Source: Reyranella sp. (lineage in GTDB: Bacteria; Pseudomonadota; Alphaproteobacteria; Reyranellales; Reyranellaceae). Taken from it: DNA of 64,000 bases. The position numbers and the translations under genes are program-made. The notes below the pieces were generated by a model, which saw only the letters and a list, made by a program, of their open reading frames with translations, ran no database searches and was not told the origin of the DNA. Location of the stretch: NCBI GenBank assembly GCA_019750135.1, contig JAIEOV010000081.1:1-64000 (forward strand). The letters are read 5' to 3'. Shown here in pieces: positions 18,818 through 27,223 of this stretch. Every line of letters begins with the position of its first letter. Within the stretch, counting starts at the first letter, position 1.

Positions 18818-19620
18818 GACACGGCAGGACGGGAATAGGCGCGGGTGATCAGCCAAGCGCCGATGAACAGCAGCGGCACAGACAACAGCATGCCCATTGT
18901 GATCGGGCCCCACAGATAGCCGAGATGCGCGTCGGGCTCGCGGAACAGCTCGCCGATGATGCGTGCCACGCCGTAGCCCGCGAAGAACACCCCGCAGAGC
19001 AGGCCCGGGCGACGCCGGCCGTCGGTCAGCCGCCACACCAGCATCATCACGACGAACAGCGCGATGCCTTCGAAGAAGGCCTGGTAGAGCTGGCTGGGAT
19101 GGCGCGGCAACGGGCCGCCGCGCGGGAACACCATGGCCCAGGCGACGTCGGTGGTGCGTCCCCACAGCTCGCCGTTGATGAAATTGGCCAGCCGGCCGAA
19201 GAACAGGCCGATCGGCGACACGATGGCCAGAAGGTCACCCAGCATGAAGGGATTTGTCTTGTTGCGCAGGCTGAAGACGATGGTGGCGACGATGACGCCC
19301 AAAAAGCCGCCGTGGAACGACATGCCGCCTTCCCACAAGGTCAGGATGGCGAGCGGGTTGGTGAGATAGAAGCCGGGCTTGTAGAACAGCACGTAGCCCA
19401 GCCGGCCGCCCAGGATGACGCCCAGCGCCGCCCACAGCAGGAAGTCGTCGATCTTGACCGGCGACAGCACCTTGGGCGGCTGCTCGCACAGCCGGCGGAT
19501 GACCTGCCAGCCGATGACCAGGCCAGCGATATAGGCGAGGGCGTACCAGCGGATGGCAAGCGGCCCGAACTGGACCAGGACGGGGTCGATCTCGGGATAG
19601 GGGATGACGAGGGGATTCAT
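18814..19620 (-). CDS. lgt: Prolipoprotein diacylglyceryl transferase
   Basis: This 268-residue inner-membrane enzyme moves diacylglycerol from phosphatidylglycerol to the lipobox cysteine, the first step in lipoprotein maturation. It has about seven transmembrane segments and the Lgt signature GRLANFINGELWGR, with the HGGFLG box (catalytic His region) before it and HPSQLYQAFFEG after it. The start is ATG 19620 (MNPLVIPYPEIDPV). The predicted lipoproteins in this window are its likely substrates. Confidence 0.96.
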   Translation of the reverse strand: MNPLVIPYPEIDPVLVQFGPLAIRWYALAYIAGLVIGWQVIRRLCEQPPKVLSPVKIDDFLLWAALGVILGGRLGYVLFYKPGFYLTNPLAILTLWEGGMSFHGGFLGVIVATIVFSLRNKTNPFMLGDLLAIVSPIGLFFGRLANFINGELWGRTTDVAWAMVFPRGGPLPRHPSQLYQAFFEGIALFVVMMLVWRLTDGRRRPGLLCGVFFAGYGVARIIGELFREPDAHLGYLWGPITMGMLLSVPLLFIGAWLITRAYSRPAVS

Positions 19621-19644
19621 TGGGCGAGCATTATAGCATCTCAC

Positions 19645-19680
19645 GCCCCAGAATCGTCGCGGCGCCGGTCTGGGACCGGT
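19645..19680. repeat. Intergenic GC hairpin repeat, copy 1
   Basis: Thirty bases starting GCCCCAGAATCGTCGC are identical to 20055-20084. In this copy CCGGTC and GACCGG arms pair across a 3-base loop. It lies 25 bases upstream of lgt. Confidence 0.7.
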
Positions 19681-19760
19681 CAACCGCTGGCGAGGTCGTA
19701 AGCCGGGCGTCAGCGCCGGCATCCACACCGTGCCCTGTAGTTGCCGTCAATGGCAGCAGG

Positions 19761-19961
19761 TCACCTGCCGCGCATTTGATCGACATTCGCCTGTGCTGCC
19801 ACGATGCGCCCCATCAAATTGAGGCGCCGAATAATCAGGCTGGTGTTTCTCGGCTCCGCGTTCACCTTCGCCGATAGGCTATTGAGATCGTCACGCAGCT
19901 GCTGCAGACCGGTCTCAAGTTCGGCGAGCTTCCTGCTGTCTCTGGTCACTGGCGCCCTCAC
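19761..19961 (-). CDS. Possible small coiled-coil protein
   Basis: A 66-residue frame from GTG 19961 has a believable heptad pattern (RKLAELETGLQQLRDDLNSLSAKV) and a second helix (IIRRLNLMGRIVAAQANVDQM). No family is recognised, and no strong ribosome site precedes it. Its composition is less skewed than shadow frames here, which is the main reason to list it. It is the only candidate gene in the 551-base gap between lgt and the YbjN gene. Confidence 0.35.
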   Translation of the reverse strand: MRAPVTRDSRKLAELETGLQQLRDDLNSLSAKVNAEPRNTSLIIRRLNLMGRIVAAQANVDQMRGR

Positions 19962-20054
19962 AACCGTGGAAAAGATACCATCGCTGGCGGGTGAGCATCA
20001 CGGCGCTGAGCTTTCACAATACGATTGATACAATGTAGGCTCGGGCAACCTCGT

Positions 20055-20091
20055 GCCCCAGAATCGTCGCGGCGCCGGTCTGGGGGACCGG
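20055..20091. repeat. Intergenic GC hairpin repeat, copy 2
   Basis: This is the second copy of the 19645 element, 410 bases away in the same orientation. The 30 core bases are identical. Two extra G residues widen the loop of the CCGGTC/GACCGG hairpin to five bases. Confidence 0.7.
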
Positions 20092-20171
20092 CGCCGCTAA
20101 GGACTATCCAACTAAGACTTATTATTCGTCGTTTTGCTTACGAGAGGGGGCGTCGGAGGGTCCTTTTTCGG

Positions 20172-20681
20172 TCAGGCTTCGCCGACGGTCTCGAGGATCG
20201 AGGCGGTCAACGCGTCGAGGGGCGTCTTGCCGGCCCACACGACGTACTGAAAGGCGGGGTAGAAGCGCTCACTTTCGCTGATCGCCACTTCGACCAGGTC
20301 GTTGAGCTGCTCGGGCATCAGGCCCGTGGTGCCGCGCAAGGGAATGGCGTGGCGGAACATCGGCAGGCCTTCGTCGGTCCATAGATCGAAGTGGCCCAGC
20401 CACATCTTCTCGTTGATCAGCGCCAGCAGCACATGGATGTCGTTGTGCCGTTCGGTCGGAATGCGCACGTCGTAGGCGCAGGTGAAGTGCAGCGCCTCGA
20501 CATCGTCGCGCCAGCTGAAGAACATGCGGTAGTCGCACCAGCGGCCGGCGACTTCGACGGCGATCTCTCTGTCGGATGTACGGTCGAAGGGCCAATCGTT
20601 GGCAGAGACGACCTTCTCGATCATCTCGAGCGGGTTGAGATCGACTTTCCGTCTGGTCCGCTCGTGTCGCGTTAACGCCAT
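20172..20681 (-). CDS. YbjN domain-containing protein
   Basis: The 169 residues from ATG 20681 (MALTRHERTRRK), preceded by GGGAG, form a YbjN-type alpha/beta domain: NPLEMIEKVVSANDWPFDR, the strand EIAVEVAGRWCDYRMFFSW, then LHFTCAYDVRIP and LLALINEKMWLGHFDLW. YbjN-family proteins resemble type III secretion chaperones and affect stress and motility regulation in enterobacteria. The alphaproteobacterial homologues are uncharacterised. It is a single gene transcribed away from the cyanate operon. Confidence 0.85.
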   Translation of the reverse strand: MALTRHERTRRKVDLNPLEMIEKVVSANDWPFDRTSDREIAVEVAGRWCDYRMFFSWRDDVEALHFTCAYDVRIPTERHNDIHVLLALINEKMWLGHFDLWTDEGLPMFRHAIPLRGTTGLMPEQLNDLVEVAISESERFYPAFQYVVWAGKTPLDALTASILETVGEA

Positions 20682-20926
20682 CGACCCACTCCCCAACCAT
20701 TTCCGCCTTGCGGCTCCGGATGAGCCATTCTTGAGGCGGTTGGCCGACATATCGTGGTGGGTACCCAACAACCCACAAGCGGTAGACTGCCATAACGGTG
20801 AGTCCCACCGCAATAAGAAATCAGGCGGAAATCGGGGAAAGAGTCAGGGATTCCATTGATTTAATCCCCAGAGCTAAGATTCGAATCGCAAAATTCCGCT
20901 TGCCGAATCACAAAGCTTTGCCTGCA

Positions 20927-20947
20927 TTTTAGGCAAATCGGGCTACC
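20927..20947. promoter_or_regulatory. Inverted repeat upstream of the cyanate operon
   Basis: TTTGCCT and AGGCAAA are perfect 7-base arms around GCATTTT. The centre lies about 60 bases upstream of the sigma-54-like element, where an NtrC-type enhancer-binding site would be expected. It is not a textbook NtrC box. The rest of the 374-base gap 20682-21055 holds no recognisable gene. Confidence 0.4.
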
Positions 20948-20987
20948 AGCCCACCCTGACGGCCATTTTCCAAGGGTTCGAAGGCCT

Positions 20988-21002
20988 TGGCATATGGCTT
21001 GC
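20988..21002 (+). promoter_or_regulatory. Candidate sigma-54 (-24/-12) promoter of the cyanate operon
   Basis: TGGCAT-ATGGC-TTGC reproduces the RpoN consensus TGGCAC-N5-TTGC, with the invariant GG and GC at the right spacing and one mismatch. It predicts a transcript start about 40 bases before the first start codon. This fits nitrogen-limitation control of cyanate use. Confidence 0.55.
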
Positions 21003-21055
21003 GTTCCAAGCCTCCAATGACGCGCCCGCGGGCGCCAAAGAAGAGGAGGCTTCTC

Positions 21056-22414
21056 ATGTTCAAGGACCCGTTCGATCCCAAGACGCTGCTGCGGCAGCGC
21101 TGCGGCTGTGGCGGCGACCACGCGCCGGCCGATCATGCCCGCCTGACGGCCGTGCCGGCGAGCGACGAGCAGCGTTTCAGCCGGGTGGTCGATGCCGCGG
21201 TCCTGCGCGCGGTCTTCCCGGTCGATGCCCAGCGCCGCGCTTTCTTGAAGAAGGTCGGCGTGGCGACGGCGATGGCCGCGATCTCCTCGGTCTTCCCGCT
21301 CGGCATCGCCCGCGAGGCCTTCGCCCAGGGCGGTGCGCCGGAGAAGAAGGACCTCAAGGTCGGCTTCATCCCCATCACCTGCGCCACGCCCATCATCATG
21401 GCCCATCCGATGGGCTTCTATGCCAAGCAGGGGCTGAACGTCGAAGTGGTCAAGACCGCCGGTTGGGCGGTGATCCGCGACAAGTCGCTGGCCAAGGAAT
21501 ACGACGCCGCGCACATGCTCTCGCCGATGCCGCTCGCGATCTCGCTGGGCGTCGGCTCGAACCCGGTGCCGTGGACGATGCCGGCGATCGAGAACATCAA
21601 CGGCCAGGCCATCACCCTGGCCATCAAGCACAAGGACAAGCGCAACCCGAAGGACTGGAAGGGCTTCCGCTTCGCCGTCCCGTTCGACTACTCGATGCAC
21701 AACTACCTGCTGCGCTACTACGTGGCCGAGCACGGGCTCGACCCCGACAAGGACATCTCGATCCGCTCGGTACCGCCGCCGGAGATGGTGGCCAACCTGC
21801 GCGCCGACAATATCGACGGCTACCTCGGCCCCGATCCCTTCAACCAGCGCGCAGTGTTCGACGGCATCGGCTTCATCCATCTGCTGACCAAGGAGCTGTG
21901 GGACGGCCATCCCTGCTGCGCCTTCACCGTCAGCAAGGAGTTCGCCACCCAGAACCCCAACGCCTATCGGGCCTTGCTGAAGTCGATCATCGAGGCCACG
22001 GCCTATGCCTCCAAGCAGGAGAACCGCAAGGAGATCGCCAAGGCGATCGCACCGGCCAACTACCTCAACCAGCCCGAGACGGTGCTGGAGCAGATCCTGA
22101 CCGGCACCTATGCCGACGGGCTGGGCGCGGTGAAGAAGGATCCCAACCGGATCGACTTCGATCCGTTCCCGTGGAACCAGTTCGCCATCTGGATCATGAC
22201 GCAGATGAAGCGCTGGGGTCAGCTCAAGGCCGATGTCGATTACGCCAAGGTGGCGTCGGACGTGTACCTCGCGACCGACACCGCCAACATGATGAAGGAG
22301 ATGGGGCTCACGCCGCCCGATCCCTCCAAGAAGACCATCGTCGTCATGGGCAAGGCGTTCGATCCGGCCAAGCCCAACGAATACGTCGAGAGCTTCGCCA
22401 TCAAGCGGAGCTGA
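21056..22414 (+). CDS. cynA: Cyanate/nitrate-type ABC transporter substrate-binding protein (CmpA/NrtA family)
   Basis: The 452-residue protein starts at ATG 21056 behind AGGAGG. A cysteine/histidine cluster CGCGGDH (residues 16-22) precedes a twin-arginine motif RRAFLKK (about 60-66) and a hydrophobic stretch ending AFAQ, so it is probably exported by Tat with an unusually long N-region. The mature part is NrtA/CmpA-like (LKVGFIPITCATPIIMA, GFYAKQGLNVEVVK, MVANLRADNIDGYLGPDPFNQ). Family ligands include nitrate, bicarbonate and cyanate. Cyanase three genes downstream makes cyanate the likely ligand. Confidence 0.88.
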   Translation: MFKDPFDPKTLLRQRCGCGGDHAPADHARLTAVPASDEQRFSRVVDAAVLRAVFPVDAQRRAFLKKVGVATAMAAISSVFPLGIAREAFAQGGAPEKKDLKVGFIPITCATPIIMAHPMGFYAKQGLNVEVVKTAGWAVIRDKSLAKEYDAAHMLSPMPLAISLGVGSNPVPWTMPAIENINGQAITLAIKHKDKRNPKDWKGFRFAVPFDYSMHNYLLRYYVAEHGLDPDKDISIRSVPPPEMVANLRADNIDGYLGPDPFNQRAVFDGIGFIHLLTKELWDGHPCCAFTVSKEFATQNPNAYRALLKSIIEATAYASKQENRKEIAKAIAPANYLNQPETVLEQILTGTYADGLGAVKKDPNRIDFDPFPWNQFAIWIMTQMKRWGQLKADVDYAKVASDVYLATDTANMMKEMGLTPPDPSKKTIVVMGKAFDPAKPNEYVESFAIKRS

Positions 22415-22419
22415 TCCCC

Positions 22420-23274
22420 GTGGGCACGCTCAAGAAGTCGCTCGGCCTGCGCGCCGCGTTGCTGTCGTTCCTGATCTTCGCCGCCATCGTCGGCCTGTGG
22501 CAGCTCGCGGCCCAGCCGCCGGCCGCCTCGGGCCCGGCGGTCGATCCCGAATATGCCAAGCTGGTCGGCGCCGCGGCGGCGACCGGGACCAAGTCGGCGA
22601 TGCCGACGCCCGCCGATATCGGCGTCACCATCTGGAAGCATCTGATGGATCCCTTCTACGTGAAGGGCACCAACGACAAGGGCATCGGCATCCAGCTCGC
22701 CTATTCGCTGGGTCGCGTGCTTTTGGGCTTCGGCCTGGCGGCTCTGTTCGCCGTGCCGCTGGGCTTCCTGATCGGCATGTCGCCCCTGGTCTATCGCGCG
22801 CTCGATCCCTTCATCCAGATCCTGAAGCCGGTGTCGCCGCTCGCCTGGATGCCGCTCGCGCTCTACACCATCAAGGACAGCTCGATCTCCTCGATCTTCG
22901 TGATCTTCATCTGCTCGGTCTGGCCGATGCTGATCAACACGGCCTTCGGAGTGGCGAGCGTGCGGCGCGAATGGCTGAACGTGGCGCGCACGCTCGAGGT
23001 CGGGCCGTTTCGTACCGCCTTCAAGGTGATCCTGCCGGCAGCCGCGCCCACCATCATGACCGGGATGAGGATCTCGATCGGCATCGCCTGGCTGGTGATC
23101 GTCGCGGCCGAGATGCTCGTGGGCGGCACCGGCATCGGCTACTTCGTGTGGAACGAGTGGAACAACCTCTCGATCGCCAACATCGTCACCGCGATCCTGC
23201 TGATCGGTCTCGTGGGGCTGCTGCTCGACCAGGGCCTGGCCTGGCTCACCAAGCTCGTGACCTACCCGGAATAG
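22420..23274 (+). CDS. cynB: Cyanate ABC transporter permease (NrtB/CynB family)
   Basis: The 284-residue inner-membrane permease starts at GTG 22420; no ATG is available near the conserved N-terminus (KKSLGLRAALLSFLIFAAIVG), and the GTG has GGAG 10 bases upstream. About six transmembrane helices follow, with the EAA loop EVGPFRTAFKVILPAAAPTI contacting the ATPase. The block LKPVSPLAWMPLALY is typical of nitrate/taurine/cyanate permeases. It follows the binding-protein gene by 5 bases. Confidence 0.9.
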   Translation: MGTLKKSLGLRAALLSFLIFAAIVGLWQLAAQPPAASGPAVDPEYAKLVGAAAATGTKSAMPTPADIGVTIWKHLMDPFYVKGTNDKGIGIQLAYSLGRVLLGFGLAALFAVPLGFLIGMSPLVYRALDPFIQILKPVSPLAWMPLALYTIKDSSISSIFVIFICSVWPMLINTAFGVASVRREWLNVARTLEVGPFRTAFKVILPAAAPTIMTGMRISIGIAWLVIVAAEMLVGGTGIGYFVWNEWNNLSIANIVTAILLIGLVGLLLDQGLAWLTKLVTYPE

Positions 23275-23278
23275 CCCA

Positions 23279-24178
23279 ATGGAACGCCCCCTCATCAGCG
23301 TCGAAGGCCTGGCGCGCCGCTTCGGCGACGATCGGCGCCAGCCCGCGGTGTTCGAGAACATCTGGTTCGGCATCGACCGCGGCGAGTTCGTCTGCCTGAT
23401 CGGCCATTCCGGCTGCGGCAAGACCACGATCCTCAATGTGCTGGCCGGCCTCGACCAGCCGAGCGACGGCGCCGTCATCGTCGACAATCGCGAGATCGAC
23501 GGCCCGAGCCTCGACCGCGCCGTGATCTTCCAGGGCCATGCCCTGCTGCCCTGGCTGACGGTGATGGGCAACATCGCCTTCGCCGTGTCCTCGCGCTGGC
23601 CGTCGTGGGGCCGCGCCAAGGTCGCCGAGCATGCCGCCAAGTTCATCGAGCTGGTCGGGCTGAAGGGCGCGGAGAACAAGCGGCCGGCCCAGCTCTCGGG
23701 CGGCATGAAGCAGCGCGTCGGCATCGCCCGCGCGCTCTCGATCCAGCCCAAGATGCTCCTGATGGACGAGCCGTTCAGCGCCCTCGATGCGCTGACCCGC
23801 GGCATGCTGCAGGACGAGGTGCTGCGCATCTGCGCCGACACCCAGCAGACCGTGTTCATGATCACCCACGACGTCGACGAGGCCATATTGCTCGCCGACA
23901 AGATCGTGCTGATGACCAATGGGCCGGGCGCGAAGATCGCCGAGATCATGGTCAACACCATGCCGCGCAACGAGCGGCATCGGAACGATCTCCATCGTCA
24001 TCCCCAGTACTACGCCATCCGCAATCACCTGGTGGAGTTCCTGGTCAACCGCTCCAAGGCGTTCGACCAGGAGATCGCGGACGGCAGCTACGACCCGCGC
24101 CGGCTGAAGCTGGTGAAGCCGGGCCTGGCGGCGGTCAATCCGCCCGCCGAAGTCGTGCCGCTTCGGCACACGCATTGA
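23279..24178 (+). CDS. cynD: Cyanate ABC transporter ATP-binding protein (NrtD/CynD family)
   Basis: The 299 residues hold one nucleotide-binding domain: Walker A GHSGCGKTT, signature LSGGMKQR, Walker B MLLMDEPFSALD, and switch histidine in MITHDVDEA. The C-terminal tail (MPRNERHRNDLHRHPQYYAIRNHLVEF) is the one found in NrtD/CmpD ATPases. It is 4 bases after the permease and 21 before cyanase, so the transporter is complete. Confidence 0.92.
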   Translation: MERPLISVEGLARRFGDDRRQPAVFENIWFGIDRGEFVCLIGHSGCGKTTILNVLAGLDQPSDGAVIVDNREIDGPSLDRAVIFQGHALLPWLTVMGNIAFAVSSRWPSWGRAKVAEHAAKFIELVGLKGAENKRPAQLSGGMKQRVGIARALSIQPKMLLMDEPFSALDALTRGMLQDEVLRICADTQQTVFMITHDVDEAILLADKIVLMTNGPGAKIAEIMVNTMPRNERHRNDLHRHPQYYAIRNHLVEFLVNRSKAFDQEIADGSYDPRRLKLVKPGLAAVNPPAEVVPLRHTH

Positions 24179-24199
24179 GAAGCAAGACGGAGACACGCA

Positions 24200-24646
24200 A
24201 TGAAACGGGCAGAAGTCACGGAGAAGATCCTCTCGGCCAAGCGGCTGAAGGAGCTCACCTGGGAGGAGATCGCCAAGAAGATCGGCGGCGCCTCGAAGAT
24301 CATCGTCACCGCGGCCTGCATGGGCCAGATGAAGATGACCAAGGAGCAGGCGACCAAGGCCGCCAAGCTATTCGGCCTCAACAAGGAAGAGACGCTGCTG
24401 CTGCAGGAGGTGCCCTATCGCGGCTCGCTGCCCCAGGTGCCGCCGACCGACCCGCTGATCTACCGCTTCTACGAGCTGGTGCAGGTCTACGGCACGACCT
24501 GGAAGGAGCTGATCCAGGAGGAATTCGGCGACGGCATCATGTCGGCGATCGACTTCGACATGACCATGGAGCGCCAGCCCGACCAGAAGGGCGACCGGGT
24601 GAAGATCGCCATGTCAGGCAAGTTCCTGGGCTACAAGACGTACTGA
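24200..24646 (+). CDS. cynS: Cyanate hydratase (cyanase)
   Basis: The 148-residue enzyme converts cyanate and bicarbonate to carbamate and CO2; the carbamate breaks down to ammonia. It acts as a decamer. The N-terminal half is a helical DNA-binding-like domain. The C-terminal half carries the catalytic Arg89 and Glu92 in YRFYELVQVYG and Ser115 in DGIMSAIDFD, each offset by seven from E. coli Arg96, Glu99 and Ser122. Its place as last gene of the ABC operon matches cyanobacterial cynABDS. No carbonic anhydrase (CynT) is present here. Confidence 0.97.
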   Translation: MKRAEVTEKILSAKRLKELTWEEIAKKIGGASKIIVTAACMGQMKMTKEQATKAAKLFGLNKEETLLLQEVPYRGSLPQVPPTDPLIYRFYELVQVYGTTWKELIQEEFGDGIMSAIDFDMTMERQPDQKGDRVKIAMSGKFLGYKTY

Positions 24647-24647
24647 T

Positions 24648-24758
24648 CCTACGGAGCCGCCCGAAGGGCGGCGCAGTCGAGGGACCTGTTTTGTCGATGC
24701 ATCGACAAAACAGGCCCCTCCGCTCCGCCTCGCTACGCTCGGCTCCGGTCGGGATGAC
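24648..24758. repeat. Long palindromic repeat, copy 1
   Basis: The element is dominated by a perfect 30-base palindrome at 24685-24714 (arms CCTGTTTTGTCGATG / CATCGACAAAACAGG) inside GC-rich flanks (GGGCGGCGCAGTCGAGGG and CTCGGCTCCGGTCGGGATGAC). A second copy in the same orientation lies at 28041-28159. It sits directly after cynS and may also end that transcript. The remaining 140 bases before the next gene hold nothing recognised. Confidence 0.85.
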
Positions 24759-24901
24759 GGCGTTTTGCAGTCATAGGCGATAGCCCTGCCCTAGCGGGGA
24801 GAGAGAAATTTGAGAAAGCAGGGGAGGCCGATGGTTGATGCCGCCGGCCCGCCTACGTCTGGCTTGATACATCGTGGCGGAGCCGCCTACCTTGCTCCCG
24901 C

Positions 24902-27223
24902 ATGGAAGTTCCTCCACCCCTCGCTGCTCGGGGCCGCGCAACTGCGGAAGACGCCAAAGGCCTCAGGGACACGCTGGAAAAGGCCAGGGCGCTGTATCGA
25001 CAAGGGCAGGTCGTCCAGGCGCAGGCGATCATGGAGGAAGTCCTCAGGTCGCAGCCTCGACACCATGAAGCGCTGCATCTGTCGGGGTTGATCGCCTACC
25101 GAGCGGAAAATCCCCGAAGCGCGGCCGAGCTGATCGGCAAGGCAATAGAGATAAATCCCGGATTGCCGGCGCCGCACAACAATCTCGGCAATGCGCTGCG
25201 GGCGCTCAATCAGCCAATGGCCGCGATCGAGAGCTTCGACCGCGCCCTTGCCCTCAATCCGAATTTGGCCGAAGCCCACTTCAATCGCGCCAACGCGTTG
25301 CTCGATCTCAACAGGTTCGAGGCCGCGATCGAGAGCTACGACCGCGCCATCGTCCTCAAGCCGACGCACGCCGAAGCCCACAGCAATCGCGGCAATGCGC
25401 TTGCGGCCCTCGGCAAGGAGCAGGCCGCGATCGATTCCTATGACCGGGCGGTCGACCTCAAGCCGGACTACGCCATGGCCCTCAACAACCGCGGCGTCGC
25501 CTGTGTCGCGCTCAAGCGGCCGGAAGCCGCGTTGGAGGACTTCGACCGGGCAATCGCCCTGCAGCCGCGCTTCGCGATGGCCCACAACAATCGCGGCAAC
25601 GCCTTGACGCGCCTCGGCCGGCTGCGCGAGGCGGCCGAAAGCTACGGCCGCGCGGTCGCCCTGGCCCCCAAGCTCGCGGAGCCCTACACCAATCTCGGCA
25701 GCGCCCTCGTGGCGCTCGGCCAACCACAGGCCGCCCTGCAGCAGATCGACCGCGCGCTCGAATTGCGACCCGACTACGCCATGGCGCTCAGCCATCGCGG
25801 CGATGCCCTGCGCGCGCTGCTCCAGCTCGACGCAGCCATCGACAGCTACGGGCGTGCGATGGCGTTGAAGCCGGACGACGCGTTGTTCCGCTTGAACCAG
25901 GCGATCGTGAAGCTGCAGTCCGGCGATTTTGCCGGCGGATGGCCGCTCTACGAATGGCGCACCCAGACGGAAGAGGCCGGCAGCCCGAGGACCTACGCGG
26001 AGCCGGTCTGGACCGGCGCCGAGGATATTTCGGGAAAGACGCTCTTCGTGCACTACGAGCAGGGCCTCGGCGACACCATACAGTTCAGCCGATACGTCAA
26101 GCTCGCGGAGGCACGGGGCGCCAAGGTCGTGTTCTCGGTGCAGGACCGGCTGGTCCGGCTGATGAGCACCTTGTCGCCGACGGTCGCTGTCGTCGATTCC
26201 AGGACACGACCGCGAAAGTTCGACTATCACATCGCCTTGCTCAGCATGCCGTTGGCGTTCGGCACGACCGGGCAAAGCATTCCCGCAGAAGCAGCCTATC
26301 TGCGCGCCGAGCCGGACAGAGTGGACGCGTGGGCTAAGCGGATCGGCGGTCGCGGCTTCAGGATCGGCATCGCCTGGCAGGGGAACCCGCGCAGCAAGGC
26401 CGATCGTGGTCGGTCAGTGGGTCTCGAAAATTTCGCGGCGCTGTCGGCCATCCCGGATGTTCGTCTCATCAGTCTTCAGGTGGCGGACGGCGCGGAGCAA
26501 CTCGGAGACGTCCCCGGCGGGCTGCGCGTGGAAACATTGGGTGACGGCTTCGACGAAGGAGCGGACGGCTTCATCGACACGGCGGCGGTCATTGCAAACC
26601 TCGACCTTGTCGTCACCGTCGATACGTCGATCGCCCACCTGGCTGCGGCCCTGGGCAAGCCCGTCTGGGTGGCCCTGAAATATTCACCGGACTGGCGTTG
26701 GCTTCTCGGACGATCGGACAGTCCCTGGTATCCGACGGTACGCCTGTTCAGGCAGGCGTCGATCGGCGACTGGTCGAAGGTCTTTGCCGATATGGCGGCT
26801 GCCCTTGCCGAGCGGCTGGCCGTTTCCCCGCCCTCAACGATTCCCCGCGTGCCGATCTCCTGGGGCGAGCTGATCGACAAGATCACCATCCTCGAGATCA
26901 AGAGCGAACGGCTGACGGCAGAGAGCTCCCTTGCCAATGTGCGCCATGAACTCGCGCTGCTCACAGCCGTGGCGCAAGGCCGGCTCGCTGCCGACATGGG
27001 ACTCCTGCAGCTCAAAGGGCAGCTCAAGTCCGTGAACGAGACGCTCTGGCGTATCGAGGCGGACATCCGCGCGAAGGAAGGGCAGGAGCAGTTCGACCAA
27101 GGTTTCGTCGAGCTGGCTCGCTCCGTCTACCGCCACAACGACGAGCGGGCCGCGATCAAGAGGCAGATCAATCTCAGGACCGGTTCGACACTGGTCGAAG
27201 AGAAGAGCTACTCGGCCGGATGA
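24902..27223 (+). CDS. TPR-repeat glycosyltransferase-like protein with C-terminal DUF6165-type domain
   Basis: The 773-residue protein has three parts. Residues about 20-350 are roughly nine tetratricopeptide repeats (for example NNLGNALRALNQPMAAIESFDRAL). Residues about 370-640 resemble a GT-B/ADP-heptose-type glycosyltransferase half (FVHYEQGLGDTIQFSRY, IAWQGNP, and TVDTSIAHLAAALGKPVWVAL, the nucleotide-sugar-binding block). The last 110 residues (VPISWGELIDKITILEIKSERL onward, mostly helical) match a small family seen beside such enzymes. O-GlcNAc-transferase-like or surface-glycan roles are possible. It overlaps the FkbM gene by 4 bases. Confidence 0.8.
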   Translation: MEVPPPLAARGRATAEDAKGLRDTLEKARALYRQGQVVQAQAIMEEVLRSQPRHHEALHLSGLIAYRAENPRSAAELIGKAIEINPGLPAPHNNLGNALRALNQPMAAIESFDRALALNPNLAEAHFNRANALLDLNRFEAAIESYDRAIVLKPTHAEAHSNRGNALAALGKEQAAIDSYDRAVDLKPDYAMALNNRGVACVALKRPEAALEDFDRAIALQPRFAMAHNNRGNALTRLGRLREAAESYGRAVALAPKLAEPYTNLGSALVALGQPQAALQQIDRALELRPDYAMALSHRGDALRALLQLDAAIDSYGRAMALKPDDALFRLNQAIVKLQSGDFAGGWPLYEWRTQTEEAGSPRTYAEPVWTGAEDISGKTLFVHYEQGLGDTIQFSRYVKLAEARGAKVVFSVQDRLVRLMSTLSPTVAVVDSRTRPRKFDYHIALLSMPLAFGTTGQSIPAEAAYLRAEPDRVDAWAKRIGGRGFRIGIAWQGNPRSKADRGRSVGLENFAALSAIPDVRLISLQVADGAEQLGDVPGGLRVETLGDGFDEGADGFIDTAAVIANLDLVVTVDTSIAHLAAALGKPVWVALKYSPDWRWLLGRSDSPWYPTVRLFRQASIGDWSKVFADMAAALAERLAVSPPSTIPRVPISWGELIDKITILEIKSERLTAESSLANVRHELALLTAVAQGRLAADMGLLQLKGQLKSVNETLWRIEADIRAKEGQEQFDQGFVELARSVYRHNDERAAIKRQINLRTGSTLVEEKSYSAG

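Noticed and set aside
24200..24646. Transcriptional regulator instead of cyanase, because of the helical N-terminal half
   Set aside because: Cyanase has a DNA-binding-like N-domain by descent; the Arg89/Glu92/Ser115 catalytic set and length fix it as CynS.
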